NCBI GenBank assembly: GCA_036426205.1
Contig: CM071568.1
Span: 118,406,891-118,470,890 of the forward strand
DNA: 64,000 nucleotides
Direction: 5' to 3'
Source of the DNA: Ascaphus truei
Lineage: Eukaryota; Chordata; Amphibia; Anura; Ascaphidae
Shown here one piece after another: positions 26,706 to 39,100 of this stretch; the stretch's first letter is position 1, and each line of letters opens with the position of its first letter. The position numbers and the translations under genes are program-made. A model generated the notes under the pieces. The model worked only from the letters and a program-made list of their open reading frames with translations, made no database searches and was not told the DNA's origin.

Positions 26706-27469
26706 TGTAGCCATGCCCCCTTTGGCTACTAACCTGTCCTACTCTTGGCAGTAAGTCTTGGTACAATCAGGCTGCCAATAGTCAATATGGGTTTTCCTCA
26801 CTCACTGGTGCTGCACTTGAGTGACAGTGGGAGGCGGTGACATCCGGCCTGAGCATGTCCAATCATGGAACAGAACTGGTGCCCTCCTCCTAGCTGTACT
26901 TAAGGGCAGTGCCGCCCCAAATTTACCAGTGCCTCTACCCACTTTAGAGGGGCAAATCACACAGCCAAGAGCCTGACTATTGGGCCTTCTCTGGTCCTCT
27001 TCCCCTCGGCGGCGGAGAGTGAGTGTGTACTATACCTCTGCCCCTGCAAGAGGGGCAGGGAAGAGCTGGGACTGCGGCGGGTGCCCTTGGCCTGTAGTAA
27101 AGGTCCAGAGACCATCCTTCAGTGAGTAGCTGACAGATGCTGCATTGGGAAGAACCCTGCCGTGTACTGTGCTGAACAGAGTGAGAGAATAAACCGTTCC
27201 TGTTGATTATTCTCCCGCCTAGTGTGTGATCTTTCTGGGGGAGTGGTGATAGTTCTACTGTAGGAGATCATCTCCACCTACCTGGAGCCTACAGCAGATG
27301 AAGGAGCTGCATAGCTAGAGACCCATGTGGGTAATGTACCCCAGAAACCTGATCCTGTGTCCCCATTACCATCGGCAGACAGCTCAGCCATCCTGTTACC
27401 AGCAGGTATCATGCACCACATATGAAGTAATGGCCAAATCTCTCAGAGGGTGGGGGAAGCACCGTTACA
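26706..27469 (+). mobile_element. candidate solo LTR (copy B), 4-bp TSD
   Basis: Same element as 7,808-8,570, with identical termini and the same GCTC flanks (26,702-26,705 and 27,470-27,473). The insertion therefore predates the duplication. Confidence 0.55.
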
Positions 27470-27634
27470 GCTCTTTTTTTTAATAATAGATTTTCTCTGA
27501 TACAGCTCCGCAACATATCTAGGTAAAGGAAAGGGTTAATGAAGGATATTGTTTATACAGTATAAAGACATTTTATAATTTATAGGAGAAAATAAACATA
27601 AGTAAACAGAGGGCAAGACATTTTTGGCGTATGC

Positions 27635-27835
27635 TAGGCTAAAGTAGTAGCTTAGTGGCAAGGACTCTGCGTTTGAAAAACAGTCTTTCAAGTTAGTGCA
27701 ATTAGTTCAAGTCCCCTTGTGTCCTTATGCAACTCATTTTATCTCTCTGTGACCAAGGTACCAAACATTTAATTGTAACCTCTCCAGGGAACGGATTCAT
27801 TGTGCCTGCATAATTGTATGTACAGTACTTGTCAT
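27635..27835 (+). mobile_element. tRNA-derived CORE-SINE/MIR-like element (copy B)
   Basis: Counterpart of 8,735-8,935. A-box TAGCTTAGTGG at 27,648, B-box AGTTCAAGTCCCC at 27,704, then the MIR-like core near 27,730. Confidence 0.6.
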
Positions 27836-29994
27836 AATGTTAACACAAACCTGAAAAATTGAGTTTTGAAACCATTCTTGACAATATTCTACACTTCTTT
27901 TCATATAAAGGGGGCTGTGCACTTAGCAGTGATAAGTCGTTTTAAGAGCGCAAAGTGCTTTTAGAAAGTGAAGTTCCACCGAGCGCTATGCACTAAGCCG
28001 CGCAAACAGGCACTTTGCGCTCTAAAACAGGCTTTTCCTTGAAATTTTTTCTAAGTCCAACTTTGATCGTACGATCAGCTGTTTGCGCTTAATCCTGCCC
28101 TTCAGCGGGATTCACTAAGCAACGCAAACTGATCGTACGTGAAAGTTTCGCTGAATAAAGCTCACCAACTAAAGCCTGGTGATAAAAAAGCAGGACTTAG
28201 AAAAAATTCTTTGTTTACCTTTTTGCATGCGCAAAACCCATACAACAGGCCGCCGGGTGACCCCGGCTGACCCCGTGGGCCTGCGGTACCAATGTTGTGC
28301 CTCCAAAAATAATAAACAATATTTATAAATAAATACACCCCCCTAACACATATAATACAGTAATGTGCAAAATTACTATTATCCACATATGGATAATAAT
28401 GCATTTGCCCATTTTAAATACATATAACATGCAATAAATACTGTACAGTCAAAACATATTACACTTACCTTTTACAGGCATCTACGATGAAGGCCGTCTT
28501 CATCCTCATCTTCATCCTGCCCATGTCCCCTCCGATGCTGCAAGACATACACAAGAATAAAAACATCCAATGTAATGTCCCCTAACCCCTTAATCACCAT
28601 AGCGGTTATTAACCACTTCAGTCATTAAGGGATTAACCCACCCTCACCCACCATTCGGGAGGCCCACATACCCTCCCACACTAACCCCCCACCCCGTGAG
28701 GCCTAACCACCCTCACCCACTACCCACAAGGGAGGCCTACCCACATACCCTTGGGGCCAATACACCTCCCCCCCAACACATACAGTACAATCTAACTAAT
28801 AACGCTCTCTATCAGCGCTTGATCCAACTGGGCTAATGTGATATGAATATCAAGCAAACTGTACGAAATATAACAAATATGTGAAACAGCTGCCAAGGGG
28901 ACAGCAAACAATAGACAGTTCCAAATCTAACATACCAAATGAAAATACAAAAAGCTAGGTCCCCGGCGCTAATGAGTTAAAGTCCACAATACCATGATCC
29001 AAGATACAGTCCTTGGTGGAAAAGACAGTCATGGCAATGGGTGGATTAACCAATGCAATTCAGAGTGGCTTTGATGGTCTTCAGAATGGCCCCAGATGTT
29101 CTCTGCAATGAATAAAAAAGAGACACACCAATTGCGCAGTATATAAAGAACCACAGCCCCAATTGAGATAGAAATAACCCTAACTTACAAGATAATTTCT
29201 TGCACTTTCAGGGGAGAGAATCTGTGCTGTGTCGCGTTCCAACCTCAATATCCACGAACCCCACGTGGTTACAGTCGGATGGTTTCTCTTGTACTTGGTA
29301 GTGCCCTCAGGGATTCAGCATAGGCCCCCACAGCAAGCGTGTAGAGAAATGAATACAGCCTAGTGTAAAAACGTACTTACACTTTTATTACATAAAGACA
29401 AACATACTACCAACACTTACAATTTGTAATGGTAGCAAATGTGACCAACGGAAGCCGTCCGCAACCTGCTGCAGTCCGGCTGGAACAAGCGACCCACGCA
29501 GTCGTGCACTACTCGCCGATTGATGACGTCAGTGGCGCGGGTCAGTCTTAAGCGCCGGAAGGTACAGCAGTGGAGAGGCAAACACGTGGGATACTAAGCT
29601 CCTCCTCCCACACACAGTACAATAATGTGCTAAATAACTATTATCCAGATTTGGATAATAGATTATTTGCCCATTATTAAACACATTAAACATGCATTAA
29701 TCAAAACATTAATTTTTAATCTTCAAAACACAACGTTGCATGTTACAATAAATCCAGCATTGATTGTAAATATAAAGCAACAAACCACCAGCTACACAAA
29801 TGTATCTAAAATGTCACACAATTGCATTGAGTGTCTACATGATGCAATTAATCTGTGCATCATGTAACACAATGCTAAATATATGTCACAATAAAATACA
29901 CTATGAACAATGTCCCCTAAAGGCCATCATGAAAATGAAATCCAAAATAAGAAACATCAATACAATTACCATCAATAGTAACATGTGGCAGGCT

Positions 29995-30310
29995 TACATC
30001 ACGTCACATCCGTTCTCCCCCAAGCCTCTGTCACATGGTCTACTAGAGCCAATCAGAGTTGGGAAGAAGTTCCCATGCTCTGATTGGCTACCATACCATG
30101 TGTCGCCAGACATCTTTCTTTTCATGACGTCATCTTAAAGGCAATTGAAGCACAGACATTCTGATTGGCTGTGCTTTCATTGCCTTTAAATGACGTCATT
30201 TCAATTTATATTTTTCGGCCAAATCACATGTTTGTCACGGCCCAATCAGGACCGTGGGAAACATTTGACCAAAATGTGACCTCATAGGCCTATAAAAGGC
30301 TACAGTATAT
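29995..30310 (+). promoter_or_regulatory. promoter-like cluster: CCAAT, CRE and TATA motifs (copy B)
   Basis: Within 320 bp there are AGCCAATCAGAG, CTGATTGGCT (twice) and GCCCAATCAGG (CCAAT boxes in both orientations), two TGACGTCA cyclic-AMP-response-type palindromes (near 30,125 and 30,192), and CCTATAAAAGG near 30,291. This is the arrangement of a polymerase II promoter pointing right. No gene starts within the next kilobase, so it is probably the promoter of the transposon in which it sits. Confidence 0.45.
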
Positions 30311-30804
30311 CGCCTCATTTTGAAGCCAGAGGAATATTGAGGTAGAGTCCCTCAATTACTAGTGCTATAAAGCATATGACCCACTTATGAAAATAAATAC
30401 TGCATCCGGATCACTTGTTGTGTAGAAATGCTGTGTGGAGCTATATTAATTAACCCCTAGTTGGAACACGATCTGGCAAGGATAAAAAGGGATGTCTGGG
30501 GGAAGTCCTGGGACCCACCCAGACCCCTTATATATATAAATCCAGCAACTATATGATCCAGTGAACCTGGGGAAGCTCCCACTTTCAAATAGTAAACGTG
30601 GTGTACTCACATAAGTCCATTTTCTCATCCGGATCTGTGTGCTCCTTGCTGTGTGTAGATACAAACGAAAATCACCCTTGCTGAGGGGGAAGGATGGATC
30701 AGCAGGCACAACTGTGCAGGAAAGAGTTGCAAACGGCTGGACTAGGCTGAAAAATGCTTTATTTAAACATGGATTTAAAAACCAAGAGGAGGGGAACAGA
30801 CCCC

Positions 30805-30850
30805 TGCACCTCTAACGCGTTTCACCCAAGTGTGGGCTTTCTCAAAGACT
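30805..30850 (-). other. hammerhead-like remnant (copy B; = 11,893-11,935 in A)
   Basis: On the minus strand, TTGAGAAAG is followed by a GCCCACAC/TTGGGTG hairpin and then GAAACGCGTTAG. This is the order box I, stem II, box II, but box I departs from CTGATGA, so activity is unlikely. It probably marks a PLE pseudo-LTR fragment inside the fold-back. Confidence 0.35.
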
Positions 30851-31589
30851 CTATGTATGTATGTATGTCTAAATCGATATTTACATACAGGGTAAGAATT
30901 GGTTTGATAGGAAATGCTTGGATTGCTGTGTTGAAAAGGCTTTGGGATATGCTGCTATGCATAAATGTGTGTGTAATGTATTTTATAATTAGATAGATGT
31001 CATTGTTGTTCTTTTATGGTGTACTTTAGGTCAGGGTGAGGCTTGCTTTTGTATATTGTATATTTTGGGGTACTTATATTTTCTCTGATGGTAACTTGTT
31101 TGGTTTAACTATAGAAATAGTTAATTGTTTAATTGTTATGGATGGAATGTAAATTGTTGAGTGATTTGATGAATGCATGCTAATTAATTTATGGTGACTT
31201 GATTGGTTTAAATATTATACATGCTGGGATGGATTGGTATTTTTTTGGGAATATGTTATTGTTAACATTCATTGGCATAGTGTACATGCTGGATTTATTG
31301 TAAAATGCAATGTGTAATTTTAAGATTAAAAATGAATGTTTTGATTAATGCATGTTTTATGTGTTTAATAATGGGCAAATAATCTATTATCCATATCTGG
31401 TTAATAGTTATTTAGCACATTATTGTACTGTATGTGTTGGGGGGGGGGGGGGCGGATGTATGTATTGAATGTATAGGTCAGGTTTATTTTTTTTACATTC
31501 AGGGTTTGTTCCTTGGTTCTGCGTGAGACCTCTGGAGGCCACCTGCGGTCTCCTCGTGTATCTCACGGGTATCAGGCTGGTGGTTCCAC

Positions 31590-31765
31590 GGGTGACACCT
31601 GCGGGCATGAAGCGGTGGTCCCACATCTGTGGGGGCACCGCGGACCCGTAGGTGCAGGGATGAAGCGGTGGTCCCACATCCGTGGGGGCACCGCGGACCC
31701 GTAGGTGCAGGGATGAAGCGGTGGTCCCACATCCGTGGGGGCACCGCAGACCCGTAGTGAGCACT
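31590..31765. repeat. ~53 bp minisatellite (copy B)
   Basis: Same GC-rich unit as 12,690-12,850, about three copies. It yields spurious proline- and cysteine-rich frames on both strands. Confidence 0.8.
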
Positions 31766-33109
31766 CGTGAGTTCCCCAGACCCCCGTGAGAACCACCTGA
31801 GGCCCCGCAGACACCTGTGGGTCTGGAAACAAAAAGAAAACAGCGCACAACGCCAAATAGTGAAGCAAGTACTAATATGTAATTAATAATTAATAGGTAA
31901 TATATCTGCGTACATCAAATTGATAAAATTGGTGCATTTAGTGTATACCACACTTGTTACCGCTCAGTAGCTGTTAACAGGAAGGTCTGATGCTTGTCTT
32001 TTCTCTGCAGGAGCCTCTGCAATGGTTCTGGGGCTGAATTGTTTCCTGCACTCCTCAGCTAGCAGGGCGTCACTCCCAGGGGGGGTTTCCTTTAAACAGC
32101 CAAGCTTCGCTGCAGATTTAGATACTCAGTGGGACCGCTCCTCATCCGATGATGTGCCGCCTCCAGGGGGATTTCCCCTTGAGTAACCCGTCTCTCCTGC
32201 AGCTGATCACTGCTCGATAAGGCCACTCAGACTTACAAGTAGTCTGGGGCCGTTGGAGTGGCTCGGCACACAGTCCCGCTAGGCGGACACAAAACCGCAA
32301 CTTGCAGGGGCACTCTCAGCGTGCCACGATGCCGCTCCGTCACGTGGTACTGCGTGATGACGTCACCGTCTCCGCAGCGGTGATGGGATCGGCGGGAAGG
32401 AGGAAACAAGTCCCTTAGAGTCTCTTATTAGTCCAAATAACACCAAACTAGCATAAAATGTGATGTAAATAGCAAAGCGAATCCAGCACATGAATGATAG
32501 CAAATAAATGGCATGGAAAAATAACATCCAACGCGTTTCGTAGAGCTAACTACTCCTAACTACTGTGGGTCTGACCCGGAGCTCCCAGACATCCGCGAGC
32601 CTACCGTGGGGACCCAATTGTGGCCCACGGTAACCCAAGGAGACCACCTGGGGGCCATGGCGCTTGGCGGGACCCACCAACAGGCCTCCAGAACCTGTTT
32701 GAAACGAACTGCTGGTACCCTGTAGGTCTGTCAGGTGACCCGCCAGCCCGCCGGGGACTCGCGTGGGGTTGGGGTATGAACCCTTTATGTAAAAGAATAA
32801 ATCATGTATTTATGGGGTGCACAGGGGGTGGGTTATGTATTTAATAAATAAAATTATGTTTATTGTGGGGCAGTGTATTGTTTTTATTGTGGGTACTGGG
32901 GGTGGGAGGAGGGGGTATTGGCCCCAAGGGTATGTGGGTAGGCCTCCCTTGTGGGTAGTGGGTGAGGGGGGTTAGGCCTCACGGGTGGGGGGTTAGTGTG
33001 GGAGGGTATGTAGGCCTCCCGAATGGTGGGTGAGGGTGGGTTAACCCTTTAATGACTGTAGCGGTTAATAACCCATATGGTTATGAAGCTGCTTTGATGT
33101 ATTTGTATT

Positions 33110-33385
33110 ACTAGTGTGCGGGTACAGGGGGTCCCCTGAGCTGAACCGCATTGATTTCTGCCTCTGGGACCCCTGCTTCCACAGTTACAGGCCCTGGTTT
33201 GGGGCATCGGAGCCCAGTGGCGCCGCCATCTTTATAGAGCCCACGTCGCGTCTTGGATGCTATAAAGATGTCGGCGACACTGGCCTTTGATGCCCCATCT
33301 GGGGCCTGGAACTCGGAAAGCATGGGGTCTCAGAGTCAGAAATCAATGCGTTGAAGCTCAGGTGAACCCCTGCTCTCGCACACTA
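33110..33385. mobile_element. palindromic MITE-like element (copy B)
   Basis: Terminal GTGTGCGGGTACAGGGGGTC pairs with GAACCCCTGCTCTCGCACAC. An inner pair of arms surrounds a GC-rich centre. Non-coding. Confidence 0.65.
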
Positions 33386-33389
33386 TTAT

Positions 33390-35037
33390 TAAAATGTACA
33401 ATGCATTAATGCAGCTTTATTACCATAGCAGATAGCCGCTAGGGTAAGGATTTGTTGTTTATTGTTGTGTGTTTTGACAGTAGTGTAGATTCTAATTTAA
33501 GCTATACATTACAGTGACAGTCTCCATAAATGTGTATTCCTTAACACGACAGATTACAAATATTATAGTAGAGTCATGTGAAAGTGTCATCAGCATGACA
33601 TTGACAAAAATGTTGCAATAACACTAAATTTATTAATTATTTTTATTGTAATGTTTACACATATTTAAAAGATATAGAAAAAGCAAACATTTCTATATTA
33701 TTTCACATAATCTAATATCATGGAAGATTATTTTATTTCTAAATACATTTTCATGTGCACTTTCATTTGTGTCATAGCATCAGTGCCCATGTGCTGGTTT
33801 TGGACATGAAATAAAAGGTCGCAGTTGGTCTGTGATTGGATACATCCATTCACATTATCTTCTGTCTGGAACGTAGATGTTTACATCTGTGAAAGAAGTA
33901 GATATGTAATATTAATTACAGCAATGTACAGCTTGAATGAAACATTAATGATTCATCTAAACACATGTTTTTCTACTGTAACTGTATTACACGTGAATCA
34001 TGACGTGATATTACAGTACACCTTAATAAAAAAACTTTTGTTTTTTTATGATAGAGATGTATGTTTTTATGATATAATGTATGTTGTTTTGTTAGACAAA
34101 TACACGTAACATCGTACAAATGCATGTAGTACACAAGCTTCTGTTTTGCCACATGCTATCACAAAAAATGTTATATACAGGCATACCCCGCATTAACGTA
34201 CGCAATGGGACCGGAGCATGTATGTAAAGCGAAAATGTACTTAAAGTGAAGCACTACCTTTTTCCCACTTATCAATGCATGTACTGTGCTGCAATCGTCA
34301 TATACGTGCATAACTGATGTAAACAACGCATTTTTAACAGGCTGTATAGTCTCCCCGCTTGCACACAGCTTCGGTACAGGTAGGGAGCTGGTATTGCTGT
34401 TCAGAACGTGCTGACAGGCGCATGCGCGAGCTGCCATTTGCCTACTGGGCGATATGTACGTACTCGCGAGTGTCCTTAAACCGGGGTATGTCTGTACAGA
34501 ATGCTAAACAATAATAACTATTCTGCATAAGTAGAAAAGTTGGAGACTAAACTGCTGCCTTTAATGATATTTAAATAAGTGTTAAAGCAGGATCAAACAT
34601 TATAATGTTGAGATATGCTAAATACATATTTGTAATCTATGTAGTGCAATTATGCACATAACATACATTAAATGGTGTTAATGGATTATTTTTACACATA
34701 GGGGGTGGACACGTAGTGGCCTTACATTTAAGGGCTGCGCATGAATATCTGTTATTTCACCCGCCATTGCACAGCACTTTCTAACGTTTGTCACGTATAT
34801 CGTTCAGTAAAGCTTACCTTGTTTTTGAAATGTGTTCCGGCATATTGTGATCTTCACACCGCGATCTATTTAGAAAATCAGAAGGCGAAAAAGGTAAAAG
34901 AAACATGTTAATGTATTTTAAAAAAAATTAGTTTTCCCGTATGGTACGCGCATGCGCCCTGAATGGAACGCATATGCGTGTCATTCGGGAATAAGCGATT
35001 CACAGATTTTAGAAAGGACTACAGTTAGTTACCTGCA
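33390..35037. other. non-coding, apart from the MITE (copy B; = 14,460-16,100 in A)
   Basis: AT-rich DNA downstream of the forkhead gene. Other than the TA-flanked MITE I see no gene, RNA or repeat terminus. Confidence 0.4.
34178..34494. mobile_element. Tc1/mariner-type MITE (copy B), TA target duplication
   Basis: The terminal inverted repeats are CAGGCATACCCCG at the left and the complement of CAGACATACCCCG at the right. Each is flanked by TA (34,176-34,177 and 34,495-34,496), the hallmark of Tc1/mariner insertion. Near the right end a CTCGCGAGTG palindrome is seen. At 317 bp and without a reading frame, it is non-autonomous. Confidence 0.75.
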
Positions 35038-35673
35038 TTATATTGCAGTCAGATTCGGCACAAGCATAGAAGGGGTGTTTGCGAGATTGCCGCTGTAGTC
35101 AACCAATTCCTTGTTCCATGTGTTCAGCTGGGTTGGGTTGTAGCTGACTCCATACCAGTTGGAATGCTGTTGAATGTACTGAGGCGGATACAGATTGTAA
35201 CTTTGTGCCATTTCAGGTGGTGTTGCAAACTCTGTATTATGCATGTTATCGTAATAACTTGCTCCGTTAGGTTGCTGGTATTGCTTGGGCAACTCCGGTT
35301 TAAAAGAATAGCAATTTGGCTGAACATTTAAGTCACCGCAGCGGCCACCTATATCCTGGTAGTTGTGGCCGACAATTGTCTGTCTTCTGATATTTGCATT
35401 CACAGACATACGCATATCAGATTCATAAACTGACCAACAGCCACCCCTGTTTCCGAGAGACGGTGGGTTTCGAATAAAAGAAGGATTGGTTGATAAAGTG
35501 CGGCGTATCGAATTCCTCCATACTTTAGGTTTTGGATGAAAGTGATAATAAGGGTGATTATCCATTATATATTCATATATCTGTGAGACAGTAGCTTCTT
35601 TCTGGATCCTGTTTTGAATAGCACTATATATTAGATTAGCGTAAGACAACGGAGGCCTTTCGTAAGAACACAT
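35038..35673 (-). CDS. divergent forkhead-domain protein (copy B)
   Basis: The encoded protein of about 211 residues begins almost directly with a forkhead (winged-helix) DNA-binding domain, roughly residues 4-90. It reads ERPPLSYANLIYSAIQ, then SQIYEYIMDNHPYY for helix 2, KVWRNSIRRTLSTNPSFIR for the recognition helix, and GGCWSVYESD for the wing. Canonical forkheads have IRHNLS; here it is IRRTLS, and the loop between YY and W is two residues longer. The C-terminal 120 residues are Asn/Gln/Tyr-rich with no known domain. I start at the ATG at 35,673; an upstream exon cannot be excluded because forkhead proteins usually have a longer N-terminus. It lies 520 bp downstream of the Myb/SANT-like gene on the same strand. 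I cannot assign a Fox class. Confidence 0.75.
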   Translation of the reverse strand: MCSYERPPLSYANLIYSAIQNRIQKEATVSQIYEYIMDNHPYYHFHPKPKVWRNSIRRTLSTNPSFIRNPPSLGNRGGCWSVYESDMRMSVNANIRRQTIVGHNYQDIGGRCGDLNVQPNCYSFKPELPKQYQQPNGASYYDNMHNTEFATPPEMAQSYNLYPPQYIQQHSNWYGVSYNPTQLNTWNKELVDYSGNLANTPSMLVPNLTAI

Positions 35674-36193
35674 CAAGCAAAAGGCATGTTTTCAGGGAAT
35701 GTCGTACACTAGCCGAAACTATCCCTTACATGATTCTTCTTACAAAGTATCAAAAGTTTCATTCTGTGCAGAACACTGTCCAAGGTCATTATACAAAGGA
35801 AGAAGTGTCCACGTATTATTCTCCCACATACAGGTGGCCAGTAGAATTATTTTGGCTGCCTTGCGTATTATACATGATTCAGTGGCAAAACGCATAAAAA
35901 AAAAAAAAGTGAATGAATCTTGTTTGCAAAGAACATATGAAAGTGTGCAACAATGAGTGACTATTTTACACTGTTAATACTAAATAACTATATCTATTAG
36001 TGATGTTATCATCATATACATTATTCACACATGAAAATTCATATGATGTTTAGTTCACATGTATGCACATGAAATATGGTATTATACACACTTGATTATT
36101 GCAGATTGTTCAGCATGTTTCAGGAATATTAGTGAATGGAAAGCATTTAATATGCCACAAAAAAAAAACCCGACATTATAAAACACAAAAGGA

Positions 36194-39100
36194 CTACTTA
36201 TTTTGACTATTTCGTTGCGATGATGTGGGATCAGGTGCATGTTGACGTGCACGTTGCCTTCTTTGAACAGTTGCTGTTTGGGCGAGGGGCTGAGGTTGGG
36301 CCAGTGCCCTGAGGTTGGGCCAGTGGCTGAGGTTGGGCCGTGGCTGAGGTTGGGCCAGTGGCTGAGGTTGGGCCAGTGGCTGAGGTTGTGCCTGTCCCCA
36401 AGCTTGGGCCAGTGGCTGAGGTTGGGCCAGTGGCTGAGGTTGGGCCAGTGGCTGAGGTTGTGCCTGTCCCCAAGCTTGGGCCAGTGCCTGAGGTTGGGCC
36501 AGTGGCTGAGGTTGGGCCAGTGCCTGAGGTTGGGCCAGTCCCAAAGTTTGGGACAGTGCCAATGCCACTGCCAGCTGATGTTGCTGCGGCTGTGCCAGTG
36601 CAAGTGCCACGATTTGTGCCAGGTGAATAGCCTGTGGCATCGGATCCTGCTGTGGCTCTGGCTCTCTTTCTGGCTCTCTTTGTGGCTCTCTTTCTGGCTC
36701 TCTTTCTGGCTCTCTTTCTGGCTCTCTTTCTGGCTCTGATGGTAGCTCTGCTTCTGGCTCTGATGGTAGCTCTGTTTCTGGCTCTGATGGTAGCTCTGCT
36801 TCTGGCTCTGATGGTAGCTCTGGATGTGGGTCTTTTTGGCTCTGAGATAGTGTCTCAGATTGTGCCAGTTGGTCTGGCGGGTGCTGTGTCTGCACATGTG
36901 CCACAATCTGCGCCATACATGTCGCTATGATAGTTAGGCTATTGGCCATATTTTGTAGAGTCTCCTGCTGTTGGGTCATTATGGCAGTCATGTTTTTCAT
37001 GTGATAAGAGATGTTTTCATTTATTTTAGACTGTCTGTCTGTGTGATCTTGTTGGTGTTTGAAATTAATGGATTCTAGATTTGTTAAACCCGCCAATCTC
37101 TCCGAAGCAACCTGGTCTCCCTGTCCCGCTGGTATCTGGTCATGGTCTTCATCTGTATCATGTGTTGTCTCCTGTAGTGCACGGAAATCTGGGCCTGAAT
37201 CTTCATGTTCTGGGGCATAAATATATGGTGTATCCAGTACCATCTCATCATCCTCACTTCTAACATTTTCATGTTCTGTTGGTGACACATCTGATTCCGT
37301 GTCCTCAGCAATAACTATATAATACATTAAAATACGTTACAATCAACATAATGGCTAAGTTATTATGTGCTACTCTTTATTTGCCTGTACAGACATAGTG
37401 AATGCACATATTGTGATTCTATGTAAATTATCTGTGCATCAGTTAAATAACAAGCATGATTTTTCTACAATCAACAGTGAGGTGTAATTTTGACATTACA
37501 TGATCAAATCATCAAAACAGATGATTGTAGTTTAATGTATGTATAAGTTCTTACATTGAACACTATTGATGACTTAAAGCAGGCCTGCACAACTCCAGTC
37601 CTCGAGGGCCACAAACAGTCCAGATTTTCTGGATATCCCTACTTCTGCACAGCTGGCTCAATTAGTGGCTCTGTCATACTGAGCCACTAATTGAGCCAGC
37701 TGTGCTGAAGTAGTGATAACCTGAAAACCTGGCCTGTTTGCAGCCCGCGAGGACTGGAGTTGTGCAGGCCTGAGAAAGATTGATGTAATTGCATCTGACT
37801 CACCAGGTATCAGATGAGAGAGAGCTGGCCCAATATCTCTGTTGCCTCCAATCCCAAAAATCAGTCATGGATTACATCTAATAGATGTACATGTAGAATA
37901 CATCTTTTCCTCATAGGAATGGAGATTCAAGGAGGCGGGAGGACCCCCTCCTGTCCCACATGCATGTCTGCCAGCATTTGCCATCTTCCTCTTGAGTCGG
38001 AGTTTGATGTCGCCGAAGCGTTTTTTACAAGTCTCAGGTGTCCTTTTAAACACACCTGATGCTGACACAGATCTGCAGATATTTGCCCACAATTTAGACT
38101 TTTGACTTGTCTTCGTTTTACCTGTGTGTGTATATATATATAGAAAACATATTTTACATGGCTGTAGGTTAAAATACATTTCAGTTGTGTGATGTAATTC
38201 TGTATGGCAGGCCGGCACAACTCCAGCCCTGGAGGGCCGCAAACAGGCCAGTTTTTCAGGATATCACTACTTCTGCACACCTGCCTTAATTAATGGCTCA
38301 GTCATACTGAGCCACTAATTAAGCCATCTGTGCTGAAGTAGGGATATCCTGAAAACCTGGCCTGTTTGCGGCCCTCCAGGACTGGAGTTGAGCATGCCTG
38401 CTGTATGGTCATATCTGAAACTGTTTGTCAACATGTACATATAATTAAGGACACCTATTAGGCTATGTAATGCGCACAATAGTGACACATTACATGTGCC
38501 CAATCATCAGCACACATCCGTGATAGCATACATGTTGACATGCTCAATATTACGTTACTCATGTATTGATTAAACATGGATGCCATATTTGTTGCATTTG
38601 TTTCAAGAATGGGATTAATTTAGTGTGAGTGAGTCGTAAAGGAGCATAGTCCCACTTTGTGGTGAATGAGAATGGGCCTGTAGAAGGGGTAAGTGAGCAC
38701 GAAACATAACATTAACCCTGCGTCTCATCACCACAACTTCCTTCCATGTTAGTGATTTGGTTATCATATCCCTCACTTTAGTGATGTCACATATCCCCCT
38801 TCCCTCAGCATCCCTCCCCCTCCTGTAAATTTTATGTGATTACAGTTTTGATAACAATTGTCAATTAATGTTCTTCTGTTGAGCTCATTCAGTTATCAGC
38901 ATTTCAAGGATCATTGATAGTTTATTATTAATTATGAGTGCGTGGAAAACTTTGTTGGATATGTCCTTATGAGACTAAAGTTCTCCTCATTGTTCCCTAG
39001 CAAACAAGAATTAAAAATGTCAAATACAGTTCATACATTAGGTATTGCGGTATATACAACCTACTTTGAATATTATAATACATTAGATAAAAAATACTTA

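Larger units (their letters stand above)
27910..33070. repeat. nested fold-back complex (copy B)
   Basis: Counterpart of 9,010-14,150. Outer arms are about 28,575-28,785 and 32,865-33,070, and inner arms about 29,605-29,755 and 31,275-31,435. The stretches 28,790-29,600 and 31,850-32,860 hold no recognisable gene. Confidence 0.6.

Noticed and set aside
36239..36930. Plus-strand frames opposite the LAQPQP and EPER repeats
   Set aside because: Mirror images of coding repeats in the minus-strand Myb/SANT gene.
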